Source: JAWWOL01 sp033851545 (GTDB lineage Bacteria > Actinomycetota > Actinomycetes > JAWWOL01). From it: a stretch of DNA of 64,000 bases. A program made the translations under genes and the position numbers. The notes under the pieces are model-generated. The model worked only from the letters and a program-made list of their open reading frames with translations. It was not told where the DNA came from and ran no database searches. The stretch spans positions 1 through 64,000 of the forward strand of contig JAWWOO010000072.1 in NCBI GenBank assembly GCA_033851545.1, written 5' to 3'. Numbering within the stretch: position 1 is the first letter of the stretch; each line of letters starts with the position of its first letter. Shown here one piece after another: positions 19,510-27,849 of the stretch.

Positions 19510-19515
19510 GACACT
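19510..19515 (+). promoter_or_regulatory. Putative leaderless promoter of apbE (-10 GACACT)
   Basis: GACACT ends 6 nt before ATG 19522. Confidence 0.4.
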
Positions 19516-19521
19516 GGGAAG

Positions 19522-20283
19522 ATGACCGCGGCAGTGCGCCACGCAGAGCACGTCATGGGCACCGTCTTCAGCCTCGACCTGCGCGATGCGGCGGTCGGTC
19601 CGGACGCGCTCGACGAGGTGGTGCGCTGGTGGCACTGGGTCGACGAGGTGTTCAGCACCTACCGCCCGGAGAGCGCGATCAGCCGGCTCGGCAGGGGCGA
19701 GATCCGGCTGGACCAGTGCCCGCCGGAGGTGGCGGAGGTGCTCGACCTGTGTGCACAGGTGCAACGGCGCAGTGACGGCTGGTTCACGGCCCTGCCCGGC
19801 GGCACGCTCGACCCGTCCGGGCTGGTCAAGGGCTGGAGCGTCGAGCGGGCCAGCGCGATGCTGGTCGGGGCCGGGTCGGGGGCGCATGCCGTCAACGGCG
19901 GCGGTGACGTGCGGTGCGTGGGCTCGCCGGCTCCCGGTACGCCGTGGCAGATCGGGATCGCCCATCCGCTGCGTCCCGGCGAGCTGGCAGCGGTGGTGGC
20001 CGGCCACGACTTCGCCGTGGCCACCTCCGGCACCGCCGAACGGGGCTACCACGTGCTCGACCCGTACACCGGGCGCCCGGCCGACCAGCTCGCCTCGGTC
20101 ACCCTCATCGGCGACGACCTGACCTGGGTCGACGCCTACGCCACCGCGGCGCTGGCGATGGGTCCCCGCTGCGGCGACTGGATCACGGGGCTGGAGGGGA
20201 TCGAGGGCCTGGTCATCGACCTGGACGGCGGCGCGTGGACCAGCCCCGGCTGGGCATCGCGTACAGGGAACTCACAGCCGTAG
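19522..20283 (+). CDS. apbE: FAD:protein FMN transferase (ApbE family)
   Basis: Transfers FMN from FAD to a threonine of flavoproteins. It is 253 aa, at the short end for the family and without a signal peptide or lipobox. Motifs: EHVMGTVFSLDL, DPSGLVKGWSVERA, HAVNGGGDV, ATSGTAERGYHVLDPYTGRP and the magnesium-site region WVDAYATAALAMG. ATG 19522 is supported by the conserved N-terminus. No Rnf, Nqr or reductase target gene is nearby in this window, so the flavinylated partner is unknown. Confidence 0.93.
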   Translation: MTAAVRHAEHVMGTVFSLDLRDAAVGPDALDEVVRWWHWVDEVFSTYRPESAISRLGRGEIRLDQCPPEVAEVLDLCAQVQRRSDGWFTALPGGTLDPSGLVKGWSVERASAMLVGAGSGAHAVNGGGDVRCVGSPAPGTPWQIGIAHPLRPGELAAVVAGHDFAVATSGTAERGYHVLDPYTGRPADQLASVTLIGDDLTWVDAYATAALAMGPRCGDWITGLEGIEGLVIDLDGGAWTSPGWASRTGNSQP

Positions 20284-20303
20284 CGGGCAGCATCTCGCCC
20301 CGG

Positions 20304-20320
20304 TTCAGGTTCCTTTCAGT
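20304..20320 (+). promoter_or_regulatory. Direct-repeat response-regulator box upstream of htrA
   Basis: TTCAGG at 20304 and TTCAGT at 20315 (11-nt period). A -10-like CAGTAT follows at 20332-20337, 11 nt downstream, so the box covers the -35 position, as expected for activation by an OmpR-type regulator. Confidence 0.6.
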
Positions 20321-20364
20321 TGCCGGGGCGACAGTATCCCGATCAGCCCCTGAAGGAGTGCACG

Positions 20365-21690
20365 ATGAGCGACGACGTGACGCCCGAGGCAAGCTTCGGT
20401 CACCCGGCCGGGCCGGAGAGCTCGCCGTTCGGTGGCCCCACGTTGCCGCCGCCCGCACCGCCGAGCTGGAACCCGCCGTCGGCCTCCGACACGATCTCCG
20501 GCCCCAAGCGCAGATCGCGCGGCAGAGCGGGGATTGCCGCGGGGGTGGCAGCGCTGGTCGTCCTCTCCGCTGGCGTCGGAGGTGCGGCCGGCTGGGGGCT
20601 GAGCGACAACAACAACACCACGACGCCGGTCGCCGCGGCGGCCACCACCACCCTCGGCGCCTCGCAGCAGGCAGTGTCGTCGCCCTCGGGCACCGCTCCC
20701 AAGTCCTATGCGGACATCGCCGCCGCCGTGCTTCCCGTCGTGGTCTCGATCGACGTCCGCAGCAGCTCCCAGGGCGACACCGGCTCCGGCGTGATCATCC
20801 AGTCGGACGGTGAGATCCTCACCAACAACCACGTCGTGGCCCTCGCGGCTAGCGGCGGCGGCACGATCACGGTGCACTTCAACGACGGCAGCAGCGCTCC
20901 GGCCAAGGTACGGGGCACCGACCTGTCCTCGGACCTCGCGGTGATCAAGGTCGAGAAGACCGGCCTGCAGGTGGCCCACATCGGCGCCTCCGCCGGGGTC
21001 AGGGTCGGTGACCCGGTGCTGGCCATCGGCTCACCGCTCGGCCTGTCCGGCACCGTGACCTCCGGCATCGTCTCGGCGCTGAACCGCCCGGTCGACACCA
21101 CGTCCCAGCAGCAACAGCAGCCGACCAACCCGTTGGACCCGTTCGGCAACAACGGCGGCTCCGGCAGCACCACCGCCCCGACGACGGCCACGGTCTTCGG
21201 CGCCATCCAGACGGACGCGGCCATCAACCCCGGCAACTCCGGCGGGGCGCTCGTCGACGCGGCCGGGAACGTGATCGGGATCAACAGCGCGATCGCCTCC
21301 CTGGGCTCGTCCGGCACCAGCCAGTCGGGGAACATCGGCGTCGGCTTCGCCATCCCGATCGACCTGGCCAAGTACGTCGCCCAGCAGCTGATCGCCACCG
21401 GCAAGGCCAGCCACGCCCAGATCGGCGTCGGCGTGCAGAACAACGTCAACAACGCGACCGGTGTGACGACCGTGTCCGTCCACAGCGTCAGCCCGAACAC
21501 GCCCGGCGCCAAGGCCGGTCTGGTCGTCGGTGACGTGATCACCAAGATCGACGACACGATCGTCACCGACCAGGACACCCTGATCGCGACCATCCGCTCG
21601 CACCGGCCGGGTGACCAGGTGACGTTGACCATCAAGCGGGCCGGCGCCACCAAGACGGTGAGCCTGACGCTGGGCGCTTCCACGAGCTGA
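20365..21690 (+). CDS. HtrA/DegP-like serine protease with PDZ domain
   Basis: 441-aa membrane-anchored envelope protease. A Pro-rich cytoplasmic N-terminus precedes one transmembrane segment (about residues 54-76), a trypsin-like domain with the full triad His156 (NNHVV), Asp190 (SSDLAVI) and Ser292 (NPGNSGGAL), and a C-terminal PDZ domain (about 345-440). ATG 20365 has an AAGGAG ribosome-binding site. The upstream direct repeat suggests control by the MprA-like regulator; in mycobacteria the related protease PepD is an MprA target. Confidence 0.95.
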   Translation: MSDDVTPEASFGHPAGPESSPFGGPTLPPPAPPSWNPPSASDTISGPKRRSRGRAGIAAGVAALVVLSAGVGGAAGWGLSDNNNTTTPVAAAATTTLGASQQAVSSPSGTAPKSYADIAAAVLPVVVSIDVRSSSQGDTGSGVIIQSDGEILTNNHVVALAASGGGTITVHFNDGSSAPAKVRGTDLSSDLAVIKVEKTGLQVAHIGASAGVRVGDPVLAIGSPLGLSGTVTSGIVSALNRPVDTTSQQQQQPTNPLDPFGNNGGSGSTTAPTTATVFGAIQTDAAINPGNSGGALVDAAGNVIGINSAIASLGSSGTSQSGNIGVGFAIPIDLAKYVAQQLIATGKASHAQIGVGVQNNVNNATGVTTVSVHSVSPNTPGAKAGLVVGDVITKIDDTIVTDQDTLIATIRSHRPGDQVTLTIKRAGATKTVSLTLGASTS

Positions 21691-21754
21691 CCTTGGGGTA
21701 CGGGGGACTCAGCGCGCCGCCCCCGGCGCGCGGTCCAGCCGAAGGAGACCGGTC

Positions 21755-22255
21755 ATGCCGCTGATCAGGGCGACCGCCCGACCCATGCTCGCCGCGATGT
21801 TCGTCACCGGTGGCCTCGATGCCGCCCTGCACCCCGAGTCGAAGGCGCCCGCGGCGCGGAAGGTCGGGCCGGCCTTCGCCAAGCGGTTGCCGTTCCCGTT
21901 GCCCGACGACCCGGTCCAGCTGGTCCGGATCAACGGCACGGTCCAGTTCTTGGCCGGCCTGTCCTTGGCCACCGGCCGGTTGCCGCGGCTCTCCGCCTTG
22001 GCCCTCGCCGGCTCGCTGGTGCCGACAACCCTTGCGGGGCACCGGTTCTGGGAGAAGTCCGACAAGGGCGAGCGGACGATGCAGCAGCAGCAGTTCACCA
22101 AGAACCTGAGCATGCTCGGTGGGCTGATCCTCGCCGCGGTCGACCTCGAGGGGCGACCCGGTCTGCGCCACCGCGGGCATGACGCCGTACGGGAGCTGAA
22201 GCACACGACCCACGACGCCTCGCTCGCGGCGCGCAAGCTGGTGCCCGTCGGGTGA
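21755..22255 (+). CDS. DoxX-family membrane protein
   Basis: 166-aa protein with DoxX-type N-terminus (IRATARPMLAAMFVTGGLDA) and hydrophobic segments at about residues 10-28, 65-85, 87-105 and 118-135. ATG 21755 has GAAGGAGA upstream. DoxX proteins are small four-TM proteins linked in mycobacteria to superoxide detoxification complexes; that role is not shown here. Confidence 0.85.
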   Translation: MPLIRATARPMLAAMFVTGGLDAALHPESKAPAARKVGPAFAKRLPFPLPDDPVQLVRINGTVQFLAGLSLATGRLPRLSALALAGSLVPTTLAGHRFWEKSDKGERTMQQQQFTKNLSMLGGLILAAVDLEGRPGLRHRGHDAVRELKHTTHDASLAARKLVPVG

Positions 22256-22267
22256 CAGACTGGCGGC

Positions 22268-23131
22268 ATGCCTGAGCTGCCCGAGGTGCAGGCGCTGGTC
22301 GCCTTCCTCTCCGAGCGTGCGGTCGGTCATGTCGTCGCCAGGGTCGACGTGGCCGCGATCAGCGCGCTGAAGACGTTCGACCCGGCGCCCTCCGCCCTGG
22401 TCGGGCTCGAAATCACCTCGGTGACCCGGCACGGGAAGTTCCTCGACCTGGACGTTGACGGCCTCCACCTGGTGGTCCACCTGGCGCGCGCCGGCTGGCT
22501 GCAGTGGAAGGACTCGCTGCCCACCGCGCCGCCCAAGCCGAGCAGCAAGAGCCTGATCGCGCTGCGGCTGCATCTCGACGACGGCAGTGGGTTCGACCTG
22601 ACAGAGGCCGGGACCCGGAAGGGCCTCGCGGTCTACATCGTGCGCAGTCCCGACCAGGTGCCCGGGATCAGCCGTCTCGGCATCGACGCCACCTCGCCCG
22701 AGCTCGGCGTCGACGCGCTGGCCGCGCTGCTCGCCCAGCACCGCGCTCAGCTCAAGGGCGTGCTGACCGACCAGACGGTGATCGCCGGGATCGGCAACGC
22801 CTACTCCGACGAGATCCTGCACTTCGCCCGGCTCTCGCCGTTCAAGATGGCGGCCAAGCTGACCGGCGACGAGGTGGCCCGGCTGCACGCCGCGATCAAC
22901 ATCGTGCTCGCCGACGCGCTGCAGCGGTCGCTGGGGCTGCGGGCGGCCGAGCTCAAGGGCGAGAAGCGGACCGGGATGGCCGTGCACGCCCGTACGGGAG
23001 AGCCGTGCCCGGACTGCGGCGACACCGTCCGCGAGGTGTCGTTCGCCGACTCCAGCCTGCAGTACTGCCCGACCTGCCAGACCGGTGGCAAGCCGCTCGC
23101 CGACCGCCGGCTGTCCAAGCTGCTCAAGTAG
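22268..23131 (+). CDS. Fpg/Nei-family DNA glycosylase
   Basis: Base-excision repair glycosylase/AP lyase, 287 aa. It begins MPELPEVQ, with the catalytic Pro and Glu; the helix-two-turn-helix region contains GIGNAYSDEIL; the C-terminus has a zinc finger (CPDC...CPTC). The substrate subtype (MutM or Nei-like) is not certain; the insert and loss of the usual FPG loop text suggest an actinobacterial Fpg2/Nei-type branch. ATG 22268 lies 6 nt after CAGACT, a leaderless-type arrangement. It overlaps the convergent MFS gene by 8 bp. Confidence 0.93.
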   Translation: MPELPEVQALVAFLSERAVGHVVARVDVAAISALKTFDPAPSALVGLEITSVTRHGKFLDLDVDGLHLVVHLARAGWLQWKDSLPTAPPKPSSKSLIALRLHLDDGSGFDLTEAGTRKGLAVYIVRSPDQVPGISRLGIDATSPELGVDALAALLAQHRAQLKGVLTDQTVIAGIGNAYSDEILHFARLSPFKMAAKLTGDEVARLHAAINIVLADALQRSLGLRAAELKGEKRTGMAVHARTGEPCPDCGDTVREVSFADSSLQYCPTCQTGGKPLADRRLSKLLK

Positions 23132-24341
23132 CTCGCAGGGACACCAGCACCAGCATCACCAGCGCGCCCGCGACCCCAGCGATGGTGATGGCATTGATGA
23201 CTCCGAAGGCCTCGGCCAGCCCGCCGCCGACGAGGACGCCGATGCCCTGCCAGACCTGAATGCCGGCTGCTGCCACCCCGAACGCCCGGCCGCGCAGCTC
23301 GGCCGGGATCACGTCGACGAAGGCGGCCTGTAGCGGGACCTGGTAGCTCCAGGCGACCCCGCTGAGGGCGAGCAGCAGCAGCGCCGCGGCGAGCGAGGGT
23401 CGCAGCGCGAACGCCACCAACGGCAGAGTCCCCGCCACGGCCAGTGGCCGCATCAGCTGCAGCCGGCGCGAGGGGCGGGTGAACCGGCCCAGGACCAGCA
23501 TGCCGAGGATCATCCCGGTCGGCTGTGCAGCGAGCACCCAGCCGGTGGCCGCGTCACCGCCGTGCGCCACACCCGTCGCGAACGGCGCTGCCAGGGCCTC
23601 CGGGACCAGCAGGACAGCTCCGCCCCACCACGCCAGCAGCAGCAGCGTCCGGGGCTCCGGGCGGCCGAGCGCGATGCGGAAGCCCTCTCGCGTGTCGGCC
23701 CAGAACGAAGCCGGCTCGGGCGGCTGCTCCGCGAGGTAGGGCCGGCGGAGGGCAAAGCGGCAGATCAGTCCGGCGATGAGGAAGGACACCGCGTCGGCGC
23801 CGAAGGCGGCTCGCGTCCCGACCTGGCCGACGATGGCACCGCCAACGCCGAAGCCCAGGATCTGCGAGCCCTGGATCACCGCCTGGTTCAGCGACACCCC
23901 CACCACGTAGCGGTCGCCCTCGAGGAGCTCCGGCAGAATCGCGAAGGCTGCCGCATCCACCGGTGGTGCCAGCGTCTCGGCCGCCAGGACGAGGACCAGG
24001 ATGGCCGCGATCGGCAGGTGCGGCAGGGTCATCAGGGCCACGATGCCGGCGCGTACCAGGTTGCCGACCACCAGCACCGTCCGCCGGGGCAGCCGGTCGG
24101 CGTAGCGGGACAGTACCGGCCCGGCCACGACCCACGGCAGGAAGGTGAGCGAGTAGGCGAACGCGGTCAGCAGGGGTGACTTGCTGTCGTCGTAGACGAG
24201 CAGGGCGAGTGCGACCCGCAGGGCCTGATCGCCGAGCAGCGTCACGGCGTGGCTGAGGACGACGTAGCGGTACTCCCGGGAGGCGAACACCTGCCGGTAG
24301 GTCGCCGAGCGGTCGGTCGCTGGCGCCGGGCGACGTGACAA
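23124..24341 (-). CDS. MFS transporter
   Basis: 405-aa major facilitator with about 12 hydrophobic segments and the loop 2-3 signature in RYADRLPRRTVL. It resembles the enterobactin-exporter-like MFS group (MFS_3). TTG 24341 was chosen because GGAG lies 8 nt upstream and the protein then starts just before the conserved region. Substrate unknown. It diverges from the rhodanese gene. Confidence 0.88.
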   Translation of the reverse strand: MSRRPAPATDRSATYRQVFASREYRYVVLSHAVTLLGDQALRVALALLVYDDSKSPLLTAFAYSLTFLPWVVAGPVLSRYADRLPRRTVLVVGNLVRAGIVALMTLPHLPIAAILVLVLAAETLAPPVDAAAFAILPELLEGDRYVVGVSLNQAVIQGSQILGFGVGGAIVGQVGTRAAFGADAVSFLIAGLICRFALRRPYLAEQPPEPASFWADTREGFRIALGRPEPRTLLLLAWWGGAVLLVPEALAAPFATGVAHGGDAATGWVLAAQPTGMILGMLVLGRFTRPSRRLQLMRPLAVAGTLPLVAFALRPSLAAALLLLALSGVAWSYQVPLQAAFVDVIPAELRGRAFGVAAAGIQVWQGIGVLVGGGLAEAFGVINAITIAGVAGALVMLVLVSLRAT

Positions 24342-24433
24342 GCCGGCTCCTCTCTCGGGCCTGAGCCCACATCCTGCCCGACCCACGCGGGATACTGGGT
24401 TCCACCCACCCCCCCGACGTGGAGGTTCCGCCT

Positions 24434-24769
24434 GTGTTCGGACGATCTTCCGTCCCCATGATCGCCGCGACAGCCGTCGCCGCCGACGCCTACCTGCTCG
24501 ACGTGCGCGAGCCGTACGAGTGGGAGGCCGGTCACGTCGAGGGCGCAATCGCGATGCCGATGGGCGAGGTGATGGCGAAGCTGGCCGAGATCCCGGTCGA
24601 CCGCGAGGTGGTCGTGATCTGCCGCTCCGGCCACCGGTCGGCCCAGGTGGCCGCCTACCTCAACCAGACCGGCCGTACGGCCGTCAACCTCGAGGACGGC
24701 ATGCATGCCTGGGCGTCGGCGGGTCTGCCGATGGTGAGCGAGTCCGGCGCCCCACCCGCTGTGGTCTGA
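24434..24769 (+). CDS. Rhodanese-domain protein
   Basis: 111-aa single-domain sulfurtransferase. Typical motifs: LLDVREPYEWEAGHVEGAI and the active loop CRSGHRS with catalytic Cys63. GTG 24434 is preferred because GGAGG lies 8 nt upstream; GTG 24419 would place this site inside the gene. It may act with cysteine desulfurases or in cyanide or thiol handling; nothing nearby narrows this. Confidence 0.92.
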   Translation: MFGRSSVPMIAATAVAADAYLLDVREPYEWEAGHVEGAIAMPMGEVMAKLAEIPVDREVVVICRSGHRSAQVAAYLNQTGRTAVNLEDGMHAWASAGLPMVSESGAPPAVV

Positions 24770-24825
24770 CCGGACGGCTGCACGTTTACGTGCACGGATC
24801 GCTCGCGGGGCGGCATGATGCACGG

Positions 24826-25395
24826 GTGTCGGTCGTCATCCTGGTCCGCAACGCCATGCCGGTCGTCCAGCCCGGAGTACACCCGGTCCGGTGGCGCCTG
24901 GACGATCTGGGTCGCTCAGCGGTCGCGTCCCTCGCCGAGTCCCTGCCAGCCGATCTTGCCCACCCGATCTGGAGCAGCCACGAGGCGCGGGCTCAGGAGA
25001 CCGCCGAGGTCCTGGTCTCCGCCCGCGCCGACCACCCGGAGCTGCGCCTCGACCCCGACCTGCGGGAGATCGGCCGGCCGACCACCTGGTCCTCCACCTA
25101 CGCCGAGGACCTGGCCGGCTACTTCCGCAACGGAGCGCGCGAGGGCTGGGAACCCGCCACGGCAGTGCTGACCCGAATGGGCTCGGCCGTCGACCGGGCC
25201 ACCCGTGAGGCAGCCGGGCTGCCGGCCGTGGTGGTTACCCACGGGCTGGCCCTGTCGCTCTATGTCGGTGCGGTGTGCGGCCTGCGCCCGGCCGGGTTCC
25301 TGCACAGCCTGCTGCACCCGGACGCCTGGCTGATCGACGTCGAGGCCCGCCGGCTCGAGCGGCTCGACCTGGCCGACGACCTCGACGAGGCCTGA
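24826..25395 (+). CDS. Histidine-phosphatase-like protein lacking the catalytic His
   Basis: 189-aa protein of the phosphoglycerate-mutase-like fold. The usual N-terminal RHG/RHA motif reads LVRNAMP, with Asn9 where the phospho-accepting His belongs. The second histidine is kept (VVTHGLALSLY), as are WSSHEARAQETAEVL and LREIGRP. GTG 24826 is 6 nt after CATGAT. Without the nucleophilic His it is probably inactive as a phosphatase, or a regulatory or binding protein. The next gene starts 2 nt after its stop. Confidence 0.85.
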   Translation: MSVVILVRNAMPVVQPGVHPVRWRLDDLGRSAVASLAESLPADLAHPIWSSHEARAQETAEVLVSARADHPELRLDPDLREIGRPTTWSSTYAEDLAGYFRNGAREGWEPATAVLTRMGSAVDRATREAAGLPAVVVTHGLALSLYVGAVCGLRPAGFLHSLLHPDAWLIDVEARRLERLDLADDLDEA

Positions 25396-25396
25396 G

Positions 25397-26191
25397 GTGG
25401 TGGACCGGCCGCGGGTGATCGCTCACCGAGGAGCCTCCGCCGAAGCGCCCGAGCACACGCTGGCTGCCTACCGACGGGCGATCGAGGCAGGCGCCGACGG
25501 GCTCGAGTGCGACGTGCGGATGACCAGGGACGGCGTGCTCGTCTGCGTGCACGACCGCCGGGTCGATCGGACCTCGGACGGCCACGGTGCCGTGGCAGGC
25601 CTCGAGCTCGCCGAGCTCGCCGAGCTCGACTTCAGCGTGCGCAGGCGCCGGGTACTGGCGCGTACGGCCGGCTGGCAGCTGGACGGGCTCGCGCCCGAGG
25701 AGACCGGCGTGCTCACCCTCGAGCGGCTGCTGGAGCTGGTGGCCGAGGTTCCGCGCAGGGTCGAGCTGGCGATCGAGACGAAGTATCCGACCCGCTATGC
25801 AGGCCGGCTCGAGGAGGAGCTGTTCGCCCAGCTGGGCAGGGCCGGCCTGGTGGGCGACGGTGAGTCCCCCGTACGGGTGATGAGCTTTTCCTCGGCAAGC
25901 CTGCGCCGGTTCTCCGCGCTCGCGCCGGAGGTGCCAACAGTCCTGCTGCTGCGACGGTTGCCGGTCCGGCTGCGCGACGGGCGACTGCCCGAGCCGGCCC
26001 GGATCGCCGGCCCCTACGTGGGCTTGCTCCGGCGCAACCCGTGGTTCGTGGAGCGGGCTCACGCCGCCGGGCACGAGGTGCACGTGTGGACGGTGGACTC
26101 CGACGAGGACGTCGACCTGATGGCCTCCCTCGGCGTCGACGCCCTGATCACCAACCGTCCGCAGCAGGTGCTGAGGAGGCTGGGCCGATGA
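25397..26191 (+). CDS. Glycerophosphodiester phosphodiesterase
   Basis: 264-aa GDPD TIM-barrel enzyme, no signal peptide, so cytosolic. N-terminal IAHRGASAEAPEHT, metal-binding Glu and Asp in LECDVRMTRDG, catalytic VHDRRVDRT, and C-terminal HVWTVDSDEDV and GVDALITNRP. It hydrolyses glycerophosphodiesters to glycerol-3-phosphate. It starts at GTG 25397 or 25400, just after the histidine-phosphatase-like gene, and overlaps the kinase gene by ATGA, so the three are probably one transcript. Confidence 0.93.
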   Translation: MVDRPRVIAHRGASAEAPEHTLAAYRRAIEAGADGLECDVRMTRDGVLVCVHDRRVDRTSDGHGAVAGLELAELAELDFSVRRRRVLARTAGWQLDGLAPEETGVLTLERLLELVAEVPRRVELAIETKYPTRYAGRLEEELFAQLGRAGLVGDGESPVRVMSFSSASLRRFSALAPEVPTVLLLRRLPVRLRDGRLPEPARIAGPYVGLLRRNPWFVERAHAAGHEVHVWTVDSDEDVDLMASLGVDALITNRPQQVLRRLGR

Positions 26192-27711
26192 CGACCGCCG
26201 CCAGCGACGTCGGTGCCATCGAGCGCCTGCTGGCGCTGGTCGCGATCGTCAACAGCGACCTCGACCTGGCCTCTGTCCTGCGCCGGATCAGCGAAGCGGG
26301 CAACGACCTGCTCGACGGCGACTGCGCTGGCGTGCTGGAGCACGCCGGCGACCAGCTGCGGATCCTGGCGGTGAGCGGAGGGGATGCGGACCGGCGCCAC
26401 GAAGGCAGCCTCATCCCGTACGAGGGCAGCGCCGTAGCCGCGCTCGACCGGTCCGGCCGGCTCTCCATGGTCGACAGCGCCGAGGGCTACCCGGCCATCG
26501 ACAAGCTCGCCCGGCGGACCGGCGCGGAGCTGCACACGGTCGCCGTCGCCCGGATCGTCGTCGCCGGCCAGACCCGGGGTGCCCTCACGGTGTTGTTCTC
26601 CGAGCCGGGGCGGACGCTGAGCGAGACCGACCAGCGGATGCTCGAGCTGCTGGCCGCCCACGCCGGGTCGGCCGTGGCCAACGCGGAGGCGTACGCGGCG
26701 GTGGTGCGCCAACAACGGCACGAGCACGCGGTCGTCGACGCGATGGCCGACGGGCTTGCGGTCGTCGGCGAGGACCTGGTCGTACGGGCGTGGAACGCCG
26801 CGGCGACGTCACTGACCGGCCTGCCGGCCGAGCTGGCCGTCGGCAAGCCGCTGCCCTTCCCGCACACGCTGTCCGGCATCGGGTTCGAGTACCAGCTGAC
26901 CAACGGCCGGTGGGTGGAGGTGCTCTCCTCGCCGCTCGACGAGGTCGCCGAGGTCGCCTCACGCGAGACCGTGGTGACGTTCCGCGACATCACCGCGGCC
27001 AAGATGGTGGACGAGGCCAAGGACCTGTTCCTGGCGACCAGCGGGCACGAGCTGCGCACCCCGCTGACCGTGATCCGGGGCTTCGCCGGCACGCTGATCT
27101 CGCGGTGGGACGACCTCACCGACGCCGAGCGGCAGGAGGCCGTCCGGATCATCGGGGCCCGGGCCGACGGGCTCGGCGTCCTGGTCGAGCAGGTGCTGCA
27201 GAGCTCACACGCCGAGGTCGGCGCCCGCCGGCTGGAACGCCGGGCCATGCACGTCGGTCCGGCGCTGGCGATTGCGGCCATGGACGTCGGTTCGCTGTCC
27301 TCCCGGCACGCGGTCACCGTCGAGGTCGCCGACGATCTGCCCAGGGTGCTGGCGGACGACCAGGCTCTGCGCACGATCCTGGGTCACCTGATGGACAACG
27401 CGGTGAAGTACTCCCCCGACGGAGGGCTCATCGCCCTGTCGGCCGAGGTTGCCGAGGACGGCCCTGTGGTCCGGATCCGAGTCGACGACGAGGGCATCGG
27501 CGTGGCCAGCGAGGACGAGGAACGGGTCTTCGAGCGGTTCTTCCAGGCCGACGGCGGCGACACCCGCCGGCGGGGTGGTTTCGGGCTCGGTCTCTACATC
27601 GTGCGCCGGTTGGTCCAGGCCCACGGCGGCACCGTCACCATGTCCCGGCGCCCGGACGGACGCCAGGGCAGCCGGCTCGAACTTTGCCTCCCGATTGCCT
27701 GGGAGAACTGA
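26188..27711 (+). CDS. Cytosolic hybrid-input histidine kinase (GAF-PAS-HisKA-HATPase)
   Basis: 507-aa sensor kinase without transmembrane segments. A GAF domain (about residues 15-170) is followed by a PAS domain (about 175-270), HisKA with SGHELRTP (His287), and an HATPase with HLMDNAVKYSP, DDEGIGV and GFGLGLYIV. No response-regulator gene is adjacent, so it is an orphan kinase. ATG 26188 overlaps the GDPD stop. A hairpin follows the gene. Confidence 0.93.
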   Translation: MTTAASDVGAIERLLALVAIVNSDLDLASVLRRISEAGNDLLDGDCAGVLEHAGDQLRILAVSGGDADRRHEGSLIPYEGSAVAALDRSGRLSMVDSAEGYPAIDKLARRTGAELHTVAVARIVVAGQTRGALTVLFSEPGRTLSETDQRMLELLAAHAGSAVANAEAYAAVVRQQRHEHAVVDAMADGLAVVGEDLVVRAWNAAATSLTGLPAELAVGKPLPFPHTLSGIGFEYQLTNGRWVEVLSSPLDEVAEVASRETVVTFRDITAAKMVDEAKDLFLATSGHELRTPLTVIRGFAGTLISRWDDLTDAERQEAVRIIGARADGLGVLVEQVLQSSHAEVGARRLERRAMHVGPALAIAAMDVGSLSSRHAVTVEVADDLPRVLADDQALRTILGHLMDNAVKYSPDGGLIALSAEVAEDGPVVRIRVDDEGIGVASEDEERVFERFFQADGGDTRRRGGFGLGLYIVRRLVQAHGGTVTMSRRPDGRQGSRLELCLPIAWEN

Positions 27712-27756
27712 AGGTTCCGCTGTCCATCCGGCGCTGGGCCGTCTACTGTGTGGGGT

Positions 27757-27792
27757 GCGGGCGCGGCGATCCCCCCCGTTCGCCGCGTCCGC
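27757..27792 (+). terminator. Hairpin after the histidine kinase gene
   Basis: Stem GCGGGCGCGGCG/CGCCGCGTCCGC, 12 bp with one G-T wobble and a 12-nt loop, 46 nt after the stop. There is no U-run, which is common for GC-rich actinobacterial terminators. Confidence 0.55.
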
Positions 27793-27849
27793 ATCAGCCG
27801 CCCAGCAGTCGCCAGGTTCCTGGCGGCTGCTGGTTGCCGTTTCGAGCCT

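Noticed and set aside
24826..25395. Calling the histidine-phosphatase-like gene a pseudogene because of Asn9
   Set aside because: The frame is intact with all other motifs and a normal start; a single residue change is not decay.
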